Of a DNA stretch of 64,000 nt, positions 50,354-61,392 are shown one piece after another (within the stretch, counting starts at the first letter, position 1; each line of letters begins with the position of its first letter). The DNA is taken from NCBI RefSeq assembly GCF_004339085.1, contig NZ_SMFX01000001.1:1682242-1746241 (forward strand), written 5' to 3'. A model generated the notes under the pieces. That model made no database searches. It saw only the letters and a list, made by a program, of their open reading frames with translations, and was not told the DNA's origin. The position numbers and the translations under genes were made by a program. This stretch comes from Thiogranum longum (GTDB lineage Bacteria > Pseudomonadota > Gammaproteobacteria > DSM-19610).

Positions 50354-50373
50354 CGCTGCCGGACACGGCAGCG
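50354..50373 (+). promoter_or_regulatory. Hairpin before the map ribosome-binding site
   Basis: CGCTGCCG and CGGCAGCG form a perfect eight-base stem with a GACA loop, ending 10 bases before the map ATG and immediately followed by the ribosome-binding site ACAGGAAACC. A stem so close to the start could modulate translation or protect the 5' end. A GGCCACTTAGGCC palindrome lies upstream at about 50310. Confidence 0.4.
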
Positions 50374-50383
50374 ACAGGAAACC

Positions 50384-51151
50384 ATGAGCATATCTATAAA
50401 AACCCCCGAAGAGATTGAAAAAATGCGTGTCGCCGGCCGCCTCGCCGCCGAGCAACTCGAAATGATCGAACCCTACGTCCGTGCCGGCGTCACCACCGAT
50501 GAACTCGACCAGATCTGTCATGACTACACAGTGAATGTTCAGGACGCCATCCCCGCCCCACTCAACTATCGCGGCTTCCCGAAATCCATCTGCACCTCGG
50601 TAAACCACCAGGTCTGTCACGGCATTCCCGGCAACCGAAAACTCAAGAATGGTGACGCGCTCAACATCGATATCACCGTGATCAAGGATGGCTTCCACGG
50701 CGACACCAGCAAGATGTTTTTTGTCGGGGAACCCACTGTCATTGCCAGGCGCCTTGCCGACACAGCCTATGAGTGTATGTGCACGGGTATTCGCCTGGTA
50801 AAGCCCGGCACACGTCTCGGTGATATTGGCCACGCAATCCAGCAACTGGCAGAAAGCCGGAACTTTTCTATCGTGCGCGAATACTGCGGTCATGGGATTG
50901 GCCGGGAATTCCATGAAGATCCCCAGGTACTGCACTACGGCAAGCCCGGCACCGGCGCCGTACTGCAACCCGGCATGACCTTTACCATCGAACCCATGCT
51001 CAATGTGGGTAAACGGCACACCAAGGTGTTGAAGGATGGCTGGACCGTGGTCACCAAGGATCACAGCCTGTCGGCCCAGTGGGAACACACCATCCTGGTG
51101 ACGGAAAATGGCTATGAAGTTCTCACCCTGCGCAAGGGTGAAAACATATGA
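50384..51151 (+). CDS. map: Methionine aminopeptidase
   Basis: Removes the initiator methionine from new proteins. The 255-residue type I enzyme has MRVAGRLAAEQLEMIEPYV, ICTSVNHQVCHGIPGNRKLK, the metal ligands in LNIDITVIKDGFHGDTSKMF (Asp, Asp), YCGHGIGREFHEDPQVLHYG (His), TFTIEPMLNVG (Glu) and SAQWEHTILVTENG (Glu). It is divergent from rpsB, as in E. coli and Pseudomonas, and overlaps glnD by ATGA. Confidence 0.98.
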   Translation: MSISIKTPEEIEKMRVAGRLAAEQLEMIEPYVRAGVTTDELDQICHDYTVNVQDAIPAPLNYRGFPKSICTSVNHQVCHGIPGNRKLKNGDALNIDITVIKDGFHGDTSKMFFVGEPTVIARRLADTAYECMCTGIRLVKPGTRLGDIGHAIQQLAESRNFSIVREYCGHGIGREFHEDPQVLHYGKPGTGAVLQPGMTFTIEPMLNVGKRHTKVLKDGWTVVTKDHSLSAQWEHTILVTENGYEVLTLRKGENI

Positions 51152-53841
51152 TGAGTCCGGACGACAGCGACACTCGCTCTATCACTCGCCTGTCGAGTGA
51201 CATAGTCGTTGGCTGGTTCGATCTCGACGCACTGGACCAGGCATTCAACGGCGACACGCTGTCACCCGCTGATGTCCGCGCATTTCTTAAAGGCGCCAAT
51301 GAGCATCTTATGACCCGCTTCGATGAAGGGGCTGATATCGAAGACCTGATTTTTGCGCGCAGCTGGCTGGTCGACCAGGTACTGATTCGCTGCTGGAACA
51401 CAAAACTTGCGACGCTCGACGGCTCACTGGTTGCCGTGGGCGGCTATGGGCGCGCCGAGCTTTTACCAGGATCCGATGTCGATATCATGATTCTGCTGGC
51501 ACAGAACGAAGACACTGAAACTGCCGGGGCCCTAGAAGCCTTCCTCATGCTGCTCTGGGATATTGGCCTGGAAGTCGGACACAGTGTACGCACATTGAAA
51601 GATTGCCAGGAACAGGCGCGCGCCGACATTACTGTTGCCACCAACCTGATGGAAGCACGCCTGCTGTGTGGTAATGAAGCCCTTTTCGATGACATGAGAC
51701 GGCTCACTGGGTCTGACCACGTGTGGCCCGACCGCGACTTCTTTACTGCCAAGCTTGAGGAACAACGTGCCCGCTACAATAAATTTGACGACGCTGTCTA
51801 CAACCTGGAACCCAATGTCAAGGAAGGGCCCGGCGGATTACGTGACGCACAGATGATCGGCTGGGTATTCAAACGCCACTTCGGCACCGAGGATCTCGGA
51901 GAACTGGTAGAGCGCGAAGACATCACGCCAGGTGAATATGAAACCCTGATGCAGGGGCAGCGTTTTTTATGGAAAGTCCGCTTCGGTCTGCACCAGATTA
52001 CCGGCCGTCGCGAAGACCGGCTGCTGTTCGATCACCAGCGCACACTGGCACAGAACTTCGGATATACCGACCACGACCACAAACTGGCGGTCGAATGGTT
52101 CATGAAAGACTACTACCTGACCATCCAGTCGCTCAGCCGGCTGAACGAAATGTTGCTGCAACTGTTGCAGGAAATCATTCTCTACGAGGATGACCACAGC
52201 AAGGCGACGCCACTGAACCGGCGTTTCCAGGTACGCAAGGGATTCCTCGAAGTCACCGGGAATAATGTCTTCCGGCGCTACCCCTTTGCCCTGCTGGAAC
52301 TGTTCCTGCTCATGCAGCAGCACAGCGAGATCAAGGGTGTGCGCGCATCGACAATTCGTCTGGTACGCGATCACCTGCATCTGATCGACGATGATTTCCG
52401 TAAGGATATTCGTGCCCGCAGCCTGTTCATGGAGATCTTTCGCCAGCCAACCGGCCTGACTCACGAACTGCGGCGCATGAACCGCTATGGCGTACTGGCC
52501 GCCTACTACCCCAAATTTGAACTTATCGTCGGACAGATGCAGCACGACTTGTTCCATGCCTATACCGTCGACGAACACACACTGTTTGTGGTGCGTAACC
52601 TGCGCCGGTTTTCGGTGCCGGAAATGGCGCACGAGCTTCCCAAGTGCAGCCGCATCGCAGCGGAAATCCCAAAACCCGAGCTGCTTTACCTGGCCGCGTT
52701 TTTTCATGATATCGCCAAGGGTCGTGGCGGGAACCATGCAGAACTGGGGGCAGAAGACGCCTACACTTTTCTCAAGCAACACGGGCTAAGTGAATATGAC
52801 TGCAAACTCGTCTCGTGGCTGGTACGCAGCCACTTGCTGATGTCCCAGATTGCACAGCGACGCGACATAACCGATCCGGACGTTATCCACGAGTTTGCCG
52901 CACAGGTTGGTGACCGCACCCGTCTGGATTACCTGTACCTGCTCACTGTTGCAGACATACGCGGCACCAACCCGACACTGTGGAATTCCTGGAAAGACGC
53001 CCTGTTCCGTGATCTGTACGACGCGACCAAGCGCGCCTTGCGTCGTGGACTTGAAAATCCACTACATCGCAATGAACTTATCAGCGATATCAAAAAAAGA
53101 GCCGCAGGAAAACTGGCGGAAGATTCAATTGATGTCACGTTGCTCGACAAGCTTTGGCAGGACTTGCCGGAAGACTACTTTATGCGCTACAGCGTCGATG
53201 AGGTGGTCTGGCATGCGAAAGCCATCCTCGGTGAAGGCAGCCTGGAAGGTGTACGTGTCGAACTATGCCCGAGGTCGGAACGGGGTGGCAGCGCATTATT
53301 CCTGTATACACCCGTAATTGACCGCCTGTTCAATCGAACTACCGCTCTCATCGACCAGATGGGGCTGACTATTACCGATGCACGTATTATCACATCCAGG
53401 CGCGGTTACGCGGTAAATACTTACCTGCTGCTGAACTCTGCCGGAGAACCGGTTGTTGACCGCTATGACGCTGAAGAACTGGTAACACTGATGAAACAGG
53501 AACTGCTGTCAGAAAGCGGCACTGTAAAGATCCCCTCGCGTCGCCCACCCAGGCGCATACGCCAGTTTCATATACCCACACAGGTCAGCTTCCACCAGGA
53601 CGACGCACAGCGACGCACTATTGTCGAGCTCTTTACCACAGATTACCCCGGGCTTCTGTCACGCGTGGGCCAGGTCTTTTATGAGCTGGGTATTGTGTTG
53701 CAAAACGCCAAGATCGCGACCTTTGGCTCAAAGGCCGAGGATGTGTTTTTTGTAACTGACAGCAAGGGAAATGTTCTCGATACCGCAGCACAGGATGCTC
53801 TTCGCGAAGCGCTTGTGCAGGCGCTGGATCAACCCGTTTAA
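51148..53841 (+). CDS. glnD: Bifunctional uridylyltransferase/uridylyl-removing enzyme GlnD
   Basis: Senses glutamine and modifies PII proteins (GlnB/GlnK), linking nitrogen state to glutamine synthetase. The 897 residues comprise the nucleotidyltransferase domain (VGGYGRAELLPGSDVDIMIL with the catalytic aspartates), a GlnE-like helical region (NVKEGPGGLRDAQMIGWVFK), an HD domain for uridylyl removal (YLAAFFHDIAKGRGGNHAEL), and two C-terminal ACT domains (ELCPRSERGGSALFLYTPVI; RTIVELFTTDYPGLLSRVGQ). Length is typical. Overlap with map by ATGA indicates co-translation. Confidence 0.98.
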   Translation: MMSPDDSDTRSITRLSSDIVVGWFDLDALDQAFNGDTLSPADVRAFLKGANEHLMTRFDEGADIEDLIFARSWLVDQVLIRCWNTKLATLDGSLVAVGGYGRAELLPGSDVDIMILLAQNEDTETAGALEAFLMLLWDIGLEVGHSVRTLKDCQEQARADITVATNLMEARLLCGNEALFDDMRRLTGSDHVWPDRDFFTAKLEEQRARYNKFDDAVYNLEPNVKEGPGGLRDAQMIGWVFKRHFGTEDLGELVEREDITPGEYETLMQGQRFLWKVRFGLHQITGRREDRLLFDHQRTLAQNFGYTDHDHKLAVEWFMKDYYLTIQSLSRLNEMLLQLLQEIILYEDDHSKATPLNRRFQVRKGFLEVTGNNVFRRYPFALLELFLLMQQHSEIKGVRASTIRLVRDHLHLIDDDFRKDIRARSLFMEIFRQPTGLTHELRRMNRYGVLAAYYPKFELIVGQMQHDLFHAYTVDEHTLFVVRNLRRFSVPEMAHELPKCSRIAAEIPKPELLYLAAFFHDIAKGRGGNHAELGAEDAYTFLKQHGLSEYDCKLVSWLVRSHLLMSQIAQRRDITDPDVIHEFAAQVGDRTRLDYLYLLTVADIRGTNPTLWNSWKDALFRDLYDATKRALRRGLENPLHRNELISDIKKRAAGKLAEDSIDVTLLDKLWQDLPEDYFMRYSVDEVVWHAKAILGEGSLEGVRVELCPRSERGGSALFLYTPVIDRLFNRTTALIDQMGLTITDARIITSRRGYAVNTYLLLNSAGEPVVDRYDAEELVTLMKQELLSESGTVKIPSRRPPRRIRQFHIPTQVSFHQDDAQRRTIVELFTTDYPGLLSRVGQVFYELGIVLQNAKIATFGSKAEDVFFVTDSKGNVLDTAAQDALREALVQALDQPV

Positions 53842-53899
53842 ACCTTGAAGCATGCCCTGCCGGGATTATGGACAACAACCCGTAGCAAGCTGCATATAC

Positions 53900-53933
53900 C
53901 ACAGGGAGGGCTAGGGAAAACTATCCCCCTGTG
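53900..53933. terminator. Hairpin between glnD and the VOC gene
   Basis: CACAGGG and CCCTGTG pair at the ends, with a partly paired inside (GGGCTAG against CTATCCC) around a GAAAA loop. It lies between convergent genes and covers the VOC stop, so it may stop transcription from both sides; no T-run is present on the plus strand. Confidence 0.35.
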
Positions 53934-54309
53934 TGCGTTGCACTTCCACCAGCTCAACACCATTCCCGTCAGGGTCACGGAAAAACACCGCGCGACGCCC
54001 TGAACGGCTGTGTGTGCAGTCCACGCCGGCCTGTTCGAGACGATCCAGAACAGGTCCAAGGTCACTGACCGCGAGCGCAGCATGACGATCTCGGCCTACA
54101 TGCATGGGCCGGTCTGTTACCGGGTCGGGATTTGGCACCTGCAAAAGATGTATCTGCTGTTCACCAACCTCCAGCCAGGCACCCGGGTAGCCGATGTCGG
54201 GCCGCTGCGGGTCAGTGTCCAGCCTGAGGATATCGCGATAAAATTCCAGTGAGCGCTGTACATCCGCGACCACGAAACTGACATGGTGTATACCCAGCAC
54301 TTCGCTCAT
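53911..54309 (-). CDS. VOC-superfamily (glyoxalase-like) protein
   Basis: A 132-residue vicinal-oxygen-chelate protein with the two beta-alpha-beta-beta-beta units: IHHVSFVVADVQRSLEFYRD (first metal His), EVGEQQIHLLQVPNPDP, HAALAVSDLGPVLDRLEQAG (second metal His) and AVFFRDPDGNGVELVEVQ (metal Glu). These are the usual metal ligands of glyoxalase I-type folds. The reaction is unknown; lyase, dioxygenase or resistance functions are all found in this family. The ATG overlaps the stop of the EamA gene by ATGA, so the two are coupled. Confidence 0.88.
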   Translation of the reverse strand: MSEVLGIHHVSFVVADVQRSLEFYRDILRLDTDPQRPDIGYPGAWLEVGEQQIHLLQVPNPDPVTDRPMHVGRDRHAALAVSDLGPVLDRLEQAGVDCTHSRSGRRAVFFRDPDGNGVELVEVQRTQGDSFP

Positions 54310-55187
54310 GAGGTTTCCCCGATATGCTCGTGGGCCGCAAACCAGGCTGCAGCCAGAATCAGCGCGCCACCGGCCCACTCCTGCATCATCACCTGCTCGT
54401 CGGTCAGCAGAATAGAGGACACCGCACCGATCACCAACTCAAATAACAGGATCACCGCCGAACGGTGCACCGGCATATGTGTGACGCCATAAATAACGGT
54501 TACGGTCATAATGACGAAGCCGAACCAGCCCAGCATAGCCGCACCCAGCCATACAGAGCCTTCGACAACCGGCATGGGCTCGTGTACGACCAGAATCCAC
54601 ACTGCCGCAACCAGCACCACGCCCAGCCAGCTGGCCGATGCCTTGGCCGGCATGCCCGCGTGCTTCAGTTTACGCACCATCACATTGGCGAAAGCAAACG
54701 CCAGCCCTGAAGATGCCGCCATCCAGTCGGCCTCGTCACGTGGCCAGGGCAGGCCCAGCTGCGGGTTCCACAGCATGATGACTGCACCGGAAATGGCCAG
54801 TACAAACACCAGGAACCCGCTGGTACCCGGCCGTTCGCCGAGTATCAGCCAGCCCAGCATCAGTGCCCACAGGGGTGAAAGGTAGAACAGCAGCAGCACG
54901 CGTACCACGGTGCCATCGAGAATGGCGATAACGAACGCCACATTGCACCAGCCGACCGCCAGCGTCATCAATGCCAGTACCGGCCCCTCGCGCACCCATT
55001 CGCCGCGCGATTGCCACAACCAGGGCAGACCGATCAGAAAGGCAGCACCGTAACTGGACAATGACAGCCACAGACCCTGCAGGCCCTGGGCCTCCAGCAA
55101 CCGCAGCGGGTACCAGACCAGGCCCCATAATGTGGCGGTCAATAACAGGCTGAAGACGGGTAAAAGCGGATGACTGCACGGTTTCAT
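54306..55187 (-). CDS. EamA-family (DMT superfamily) transporter
   Basis: A 293-residue inner-membrane protein with ten predicted helices in two EamA halves. The first half contains LLLTATLWGLVWYPLRLLEA and ends with LLFYLSPLWALMLGWLILGE, the typical helix pair; the second contains GLAFAFANVMVRKLKH and ends [20 protein letters not shown]. Members export amino acids or metabolites or carry nucleotide sugars; the substrate here cannot be told. It begins 47 bases from the divergent dapC and is followed by the VOC gene. Confidence 0.88.
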   Translation of the reverse strand: MKPCSHPLLPVFSLLLTATLWGLVWYPLRLLEAQGLQGLWLSLSSYGAAFLIGLPWLWQSRGEWVREGPVLALMTLAVGWCNVAFVIAILDGTVVRVLLLFYLSPLWALMLGWLILGERPGTSGFLVFVLAISGAVIMLWNPQLGLPWPRDEADWMAASSGLAFAFANVMVRKLKHAGMPAKASASWLGVVLVAAVWILVVHEPMPVVEGSVWLGAAMLGWFGFVIMTVTVIYGVTHMPVHRSAVILLFELVIGAVSSILLTDEQVMMQEWAGGALILAAAWFAAHEHIGETS

Positions 55188-55234
55188 AAGATTGCGTATA
55201 CTCTCGCCTTCATTTTTTCAGTCATCTCCACGCC

Positions 55235-56431
55235 ATGAACCCCGATCTGTCACGCCTGCAACCCTACCCGTTCGAGCGCATGGCCAGGCTGCTTGCCGGC
55301 GTCACGCCGCCAGCCGGGCTGGAGACGATTCGCCTGTCCATCGGGGAACCCAAACACCCGACCCCCACATTCATCGCCGAAGCGATGATCGAGCACCTGC
55401 ACGGCCTGTCGCTCTACCCGTCAACGCGCGGCACAGACACGCTGCGCACTGCGATCTGCAACTGGCTGACGTCACGCTTTGGCCTGCCGGCCAACAGCCT
55501 CGACCCGGAGCGTCACGCCCTGCCGGTCAACGGCACTCGCGAGGCGCTGTTTGCTATTGCCCAGTGCATGATCGACCGCTCACGCAATGCCGCAGTACTG
55601 ATGCCGAACCCCTTTTATCAGATATACGAGGGCGCTGCACTGTTGGCCGGTGCCGCGCCGGTATTCGTCAATGCCACGGCCGACAGTCATTACCTGCCGG
55701 ACTTCGCCGCTATCGGGGACTCAACATGGAAACGCTGCCAACTGCTCTATCTCTGCTCACCGGGTAATCCGACCGGTCGTATTATCGACAATGCTGCCAT
55801 GCAGTCACTGATCGCACTGGCGGACAAGCATGATTTTGTCATAGTGTCCGACGAGTGCTACTCGGAAATCTACCTCGATGAGGACACGCCGCCGCCCGGT
55901 CTGCTCCAGGCCGCTGCGCAAATGGGCAACGACAGCTACAAAAACTGCCTGGTGTTTCATAGTCTGTCCAAACGCTCCAATGCACCGGGCCTGCGCTCAG
56001 GCTTCGTGGCTGGCGATGCCGATCTTATCCAGGCCTTCTTTCGCTACCGCACCTATCACGGCTGCGCCATGCCGCCTGCCACACAGGATGCCAGTATCCG
56101 CGCCTGGCTCGACGAAGCGCACGTAGTGGAAAACCGTCGCCTGTACCGGGAAAAGTTTTTGGCAGTTGCAGATATACTGTCACCGGCGATGGAGATTGAC
56201 ATACCACCGGCGGGTTTTTATCTCTGGCAGCGTACCCCGCTCGATGACTGCGAATTTTCCCGTGAGCTGTATCGCCAGCAGAACGTCGTTGTTCTGCCCG
56301 GCAGTTACCTGTCGCGTGACACCCGCGATGGCAACCCGGGACACAACCATGTGCGTATGGCGCTGGTTGCACCACTCGATGAGTGCGTCGACGCCGCACA
56401 AAGAATCCGAACCTTTACCGAACAGTTATAA
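55235..56431 (+). CDS. dapC: N-succinyldiaminopimelate aminotransferase
   Basis: PLP enzyme of the lysine/diaminopimelate pathway. The 398 residues begin MNPDLSRLQPYPFERMARLL, the DapC-type start, with LSIGEPKHPTPTFIAEAM, the PVNGTREALFAIAQ block, LCSPGNPTGRIIDNAAM and the PLP-lysine segment FHSLSKRSNAPGLRSGFVAG. The C-terminal Arg lies in HNVRMALVAPL-like sequence (HNHVRMALVAPL). Context with dapD and dapE on the same strand and glnD upstream matches Pseudomonas, which supports DapC over a generic aminotransferase. Confidence 0.94.
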   Translation: MNPDLSRLQPYPFERMARLLAGVTPPAGLETIRLSIGEPKHPTPTFIAEAMIEHLHGLSLYPSTRGTDTLRTAICNWLTSRFGLPANSLDPERHALPVNGTREALFAIAQCMIDRSRNAAVLMPNPFYQIYEGAALLAGAAPVFVNATADSHYLPDFAAIGDSTWKRCQLLYLCSPGNPTGRIIDNAAMQSLIALADKHDFVIVSDECYSEIYLDEDTPPPGLLQAAAQMGNDSYKNCLVFHSLSKRSNAPGLRSGFVAGDADLIQAFFRYRTYHGCAMPPATQDASIRAWLDEAHVVENRRLYREKFLAVADILSPAMEIDIPPAGFYLWQRTPLDDCEFSRELYRQQNVVVLPGSYLSRDTRDGNPGHNHVRMALVAPLDECVDAAQRIRTFTEQL

Positions 56432-56449
56432 CCGTTTCAGGAGACCGCT

Positions 56450-57271
<822 letters not shown>

Positions 57272-57276
57272 TTAAT

Positions 57277-57346
57277 CCGTCATACCGGCAAAGGCCGGTA
57301 TCCATCTCATTGAAACAACTGGATGCCGGCCTGCGCCGGCATGACG
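57277..57346. repeat. REP-like pair of inverted arms (GCCGGCCTGCGCCGG family)
   Basis: Between dapD and yffB the arm CCGTCATACCGGCAAAGGCC, continuing GGTATCCA, faces the opposite arm TGGATGCCGGCCTGCGCCGG, continuing CATGACGG, across about 17 bases. Each arm also folds on itself. A single closely related arm lies at 28604-28633. The pair may form a stem on the dapC-dapD transcript. Confidence 0.75.
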
Positions 57347-57365
57347 GAAGCACACGGATTGTAAA

Positions 57366-57710
57366 ATGATTGCGATTTACGGCATAAAAAACTGTGACAC
57401 CATGAAGAAAGCCATGCGCTGGCTTGACGAGCACGGTGTGGAGTACCGTTTCCATGATTACCGGAAAGACGGGCTGGATGCGAAACAGCTGAAGGCCTGG
57501 GAGAAAGAACTCGGCTGGGAGCAGTTGCTCAACCGCCGCGGCCAGCTGTGGCGCAAGCTGCCGCAGTCGGCACGTGACAATATCGACCGCGAAACCGCAC
57601 TGAAATGCATGTTGGATAACCCCGGCATCATCAAACGCCCGTTACTGGACACAGGAGAACATCGGGTACTCGGGTTTAACCCGGAACAATACCAGTCTCT
57701 GTTTGCATAA
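57366..57710 (+). CDS. yffB: ArsC/Spx-family protein YffB
   Basis: A 114-residue thioredoxin-like protein of the ArsC/Spx family. The start IAIYGIKNCDTMKKAMRWL holds a single cysteine in the NCDT motif, as in YffB, without the resolving cysteines and arginine triad of arsenate reductases. DNPGIIKRPLLDTGEHRVLGF is the usual C-terminal block. Similar small proteins occur next to dapC/dapD/dapE in Pseudomonas and relatives. A role in thiol redox chemistry is inferred; arsenate reduction is unlikely. Confidence 0.9.
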   Translation: MIAIYGIKNCDTMKKAMRWLDEHGVEYRFHDYRKDGLDAKQLKAWEKELGWEQLLNRRGQLWRKLPQSARDNIDRETALKCMLDNPGIIKRPLLDTGEHRVLGFNPEQYQSLFA

Positions 57711-57791
57711 TCCCGGGGCATCCGGGTACCGGGCAGTATATACAGAGCAAGCTGGTGCTACAGCATCCACATCAAACCCGGTACACTGTGA

Positions 57792-58922
<1,131 letters not shown>

Positions 58923-58931
58923 GCCTGTCGG

Positions 58932-58962
58932 AGATTGCTTCGCTGCGCTCGCAATGACGGGG
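58932..58962. repeat. Single arm of the GTCATTGCGAGCG repeat
   Basis: The arm AGATTGCTTCGCTGCGCTCG, continuing CAATGACGGG, is a close copy of the arms at 22021-22106. It ends 10 bases before the GTG of the TatT gene, and its last bases together with the following GGGGAAA supply that gene's ribosome-binding site. Confidence 0.65.
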
Positions 58963-58972
58963 GAAATGGATA

Positions 58973-59845
58973 GTGGATTTCACTTTACGAAAATACCTGC
59001 TGATTTTCCTGCTCACACCCTTGCTGGGTGCCTGCAGTATGGGACAAATGGTCGCCCGCACCTCGGTCTCCATCATGGATGGCGCTGTCGAGGCGATGAA
59101 CCGTGAAACTGACCTGGTACTTGCAGAAGCCGCCATCCCCGCCAATATCAAGCTGATTGAAGGCCTGATTGCTGAAGACCCCGGTAACCCCGTACTACTC
59201 GCCAACGCGGCACAAGGCCTGTACGGGTACGCTTTTGGTTTTACCGAACTGCAAGACAGAAAACGGGCAGAAGCCCTGTACCAGCGCTGCACCGATTATG
59301 GTTTTCGTGCCCTGCACAGCTTTGGTGTCGAAATCGATTTACACAAGGCCAGTACCGACACTATAGACAAGGCCGTTTCGCGGCTTGGTCGCAATGCTGT
59401 TCCCGCCCTGTTCTGGACGGCCTCCTGCTGGGCAAAACAAATCGATCTCAACCGCACCGAACCCGCGCGCCTGGCCGAGCTTGGCAGTACGGAACGCCTG
59501 ATGCAGCGTGTCCTGGAACTGGAACCCGACTACTTTGCCGGTAGTGCTTATGGCTACTACGGTGTCTACTACGGCAGCCGCGCACCCATGCTTGGGGGAA
59601 ACTTTGACCTTGCGGAGAAAAACTTTTCGGCTGCACGCGCTGTCACACAAGGCAAGCTGCTGATATTTGATGTCCTTCAGGCTGAATACCTTGAACGCCA
59701 GCGCCTGAACCAGTCACGTTTTCACAGCCTGCTGGAGGGTGTCGTCAACACCCCTGCCGGGACTTACCCGGACATGGCGCTGATCAACCAGATAGCGCGC
59801 GCACGAGCACGTTACCTGCTCGGCCTTGAAAAGGAGTGGTTCTGA
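58973..59845 (+). CDS. TatT-type TPR lipoprotein of a TRAP transporter
   Basis: A 290-residue lipoprotein, family TatT (TRAP transporter-associated TPR subunit, as Tp0956 of Treponema). The start is GTG at 58973; the lipobox is LLTPLLGAC followed by SMGQ. Helical repeats follow: NRETDLVLAEAAIPANIKLI, NPVLLANAAQGLYGYAFGF, RAEALYQRCTDYGFRALHSF, and ELEPDYFAGSAYGYYGVYYG with conserved GNFDLAEKNFSAA. The stop overlaps the start of the binding protein by TGATG. The known role of this class is to form a trimer that pairs with the periplasmic binding protein; the ligand is unknown. Confidence 0.88.
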   Translation: MDFTLRKYLLIFLLTPLLGACSMGQMVARTSVSIMDGAVEAMNRETDLVLAEAAIPANIKLIEGLIAEDPGNPVLLANAAQGLYGYAFGFTELQDRKRAEALYQRCTDYGFRALHSFGVEIDLHKASTDTIDKAVSRLGRNAVPALFWTASCWAKQIDLNRTEPARLAELGSTERLMQRVLELEPDYFAGSAYGYYGVYYGSRAPMLGGNFDLAEKNFSAARAVTQGKLLIFDVLQAEYLERQRLNQSRFHSLLEGVVNTPAGTYPDMALINQIARARARYLLGLEKEWF

Positions 59846-60882
59846 TGAGGCGCAGTTTCATAGTATTAAACTGGTTGCTGTTTGCTGCGCTTCTTCCCTT
59901 TTGTGCAACAGCCGGTACCACGCACGTTATCAAATTTGCCACACTCGCACCCCCCGGTACGACCTGGATGAATATCCTTGAAGAATGGGGGCAGGAAGTT
60001 AAAACCCGCAGCAAGGGACGCCTGGTTTTCAAATTCTATCCTGGTGGCGTACAGGGGGATGAACCCGACGTGCTGAAAAAGATGCGCTTCAACCAGTTGC
60101 AGGGTGGCGCCTTTACCGGCTATGGCATCGGGCGCATGTACTCACCGGCACGCGTCCTGGAACTTCCCTTTCTGTTTAATGATATTGATGAAGTCGACCT
60201 GGTCCGACGCCACTTCACAAAGACCTTCCAGCAGGGGTTCCATGACAATGGCTATGAACTGCTCGGCTGGATGGAAGTCGGCTTCATCCACATGTTTTCA
60301 ACCGAACCGATACGCTCGCTGGAAGATATGCGTTCTCGCCGGGTCTGGCTATGGCAGGGCGACCCGATTGGTCAGGCATTTTTTCAGGCCAGCGGCATAT
60401 CACCTGTCCCGCTTTCCATTATCGACGTCTACACCAGTCTTTCCACAGGCCTGATCGATACTGTCTACGCACCACCACTGGGTGCCATTGCCCTGCAATG
60501 GTTCACCAAGACCAGATATATCAGCAGCATCCCGCTGACGAACGGGATGGGAGGTCTCATAGTGACACGCCGGTTTGTTGACCGACTGCCGAAAGACTTG
60601 CAGGCCCTGCTGCGCGAGACCGGCAACAGCTATGGAGAGAAACTGGTGGCTGCAACACGTGTCGACAATGCAAAGAGTATTGATGAACTCAAAAAACGCG
60701 GCCTGGAGTTTATCGAACCGGATGAAGGCATGAGCGATGCCGAATTGCTGGCGCTGCGTAACCGTGCGGCAGATGCGCTGATTAAATCGAATTACATCCC
60801 TGCCAGCGTGTTCGAACAAACGCGAAAACTCCTGGACCAGCACAGGCATGCCCGTGCAACAGCAGGTACCCCCGCCCCCTGA
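59845..60882 (+). CDS. TRAP transporter substrate-binding protein (DctP type)
   Basis: A 345-residue periplasmic protein. The ATG at 59845 overlaps the TatT stop. The signal peptide is LNWLLFAALLPFCATA. The DctP fold follows: IKFATLAPPGTTWMNILEEW, RLVFKFYPGGVQGDEPDVLK, YSPARVLELPFLFNDIDEVD, and the specificity region SRRVWLWQGDPIGQAFFQAS (the arginine that usually grips a carboxylate is in this block). In TPAT systems this protein forms a complex with TatT. Whether the substrate is an organic acid or a more hydrophobic molecule cannot be read from the sequence. Confidence 0.92.
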   Translation: MRRSFIVLNWLLFAALLPFCATAGTTHVIKFATLAPPGTTWMNILEEWGQEVKTRSKGRLVFKFYPGGVQGDEPDVLKKMRFNQLQGGAFTGYGIGRMYSPARVLELPFLFNDIDEVDLVRRHFTKTFQQGFHDNGYELLGWMEVGFIHMFSTEPIRSLEDMRSRRVWLWQGDPIGQAFFQASGISPVPLSIIDVYTSLSTGLIDTVYAPPLGAIALQWFTKTRYISSIPLTNGMGGLIVTRRFVDRLPKDLQALLRETGNSYGEKLVAATRVDNAKSIDELKKRGLEFIEPDEGMSDAELLALRNRAADALIKSNYIPASVFEQTRKLLDQHRHARATAGTPAP

Positions 60883-60906
60883 AACATCATCCGGGTCAGT
60901 GATACC

Positions 60907-61392
60907 ATGAAACTCCTGAGCCTTATTCGAGACAGACTGCTGCAGCTGGAACTACTGTTCGCAGCCGCCAGCCTGTTACTGCTTCTGGTCCTTGCAGTGG
61001 CACAAATTATCGCGCGCAATGCCTTTGATGCAGGTATTACACAAGCTGACACCCTGACCCGCTACCTTGTCCTGTATGTCACCTTCTTCGGCGCCACGCT
61101 TGCCGTTGACCGTAACCGCCACATCAAGATTGATGTTGCCTGTACACTGTTATCCACACGAACACAGGCGCACCTGTATCGTCCACTACGTGCGCTGGCC
61201 GCTGTTATCTGCATGTTCTTCGCAGACGCGTCCATCCGCTTCTGGCGGGATGAGTGGACCTATGCGCAGGACTATGAGCGCTGGCAGGTTATTGTCGGAC
61301 TGATTCTCCCGGTCGGTTTTGTCTTACTGACCATTCACTTCCTGCTTGCAGCGCTGCTGGGCCCGGATGACGACGCATGCCGTTTGCCGTAG
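60907..61392 (+). CDS. TRAP transporter small membrane subunit (DctQ type)
   Basis: A 161-residue inner-membrane protein with four helices: LLFAAASLLLLLVLAVAQIIARNAF, TRYLVLYVTFFGATLAVD, the stretch ALAAVICMFFADASIRFW, and IVGLILPVGFVLLTIHFLL (each quoted in part). The DctQ signature RNRHIKIDVA follows helix two. It joins the large subunit in the permease. The end overlaps the start of the dctM-type gene by 16 bases. Confidence 0.9.
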   Translation: MKLLSLIRDRLLQLELLFAAASLLLLLVLAVAQIIARNAFDAGITQADTLTRYLVLYVTFFGATLAVDRNRHIKIDVACTLLSTRTQAHLYRPLRALAAVICMFFADASIRFWRDEWTYAQDYERWQVIVGLILPVGFVLLTIHFLLAALLGPDDDACRLP

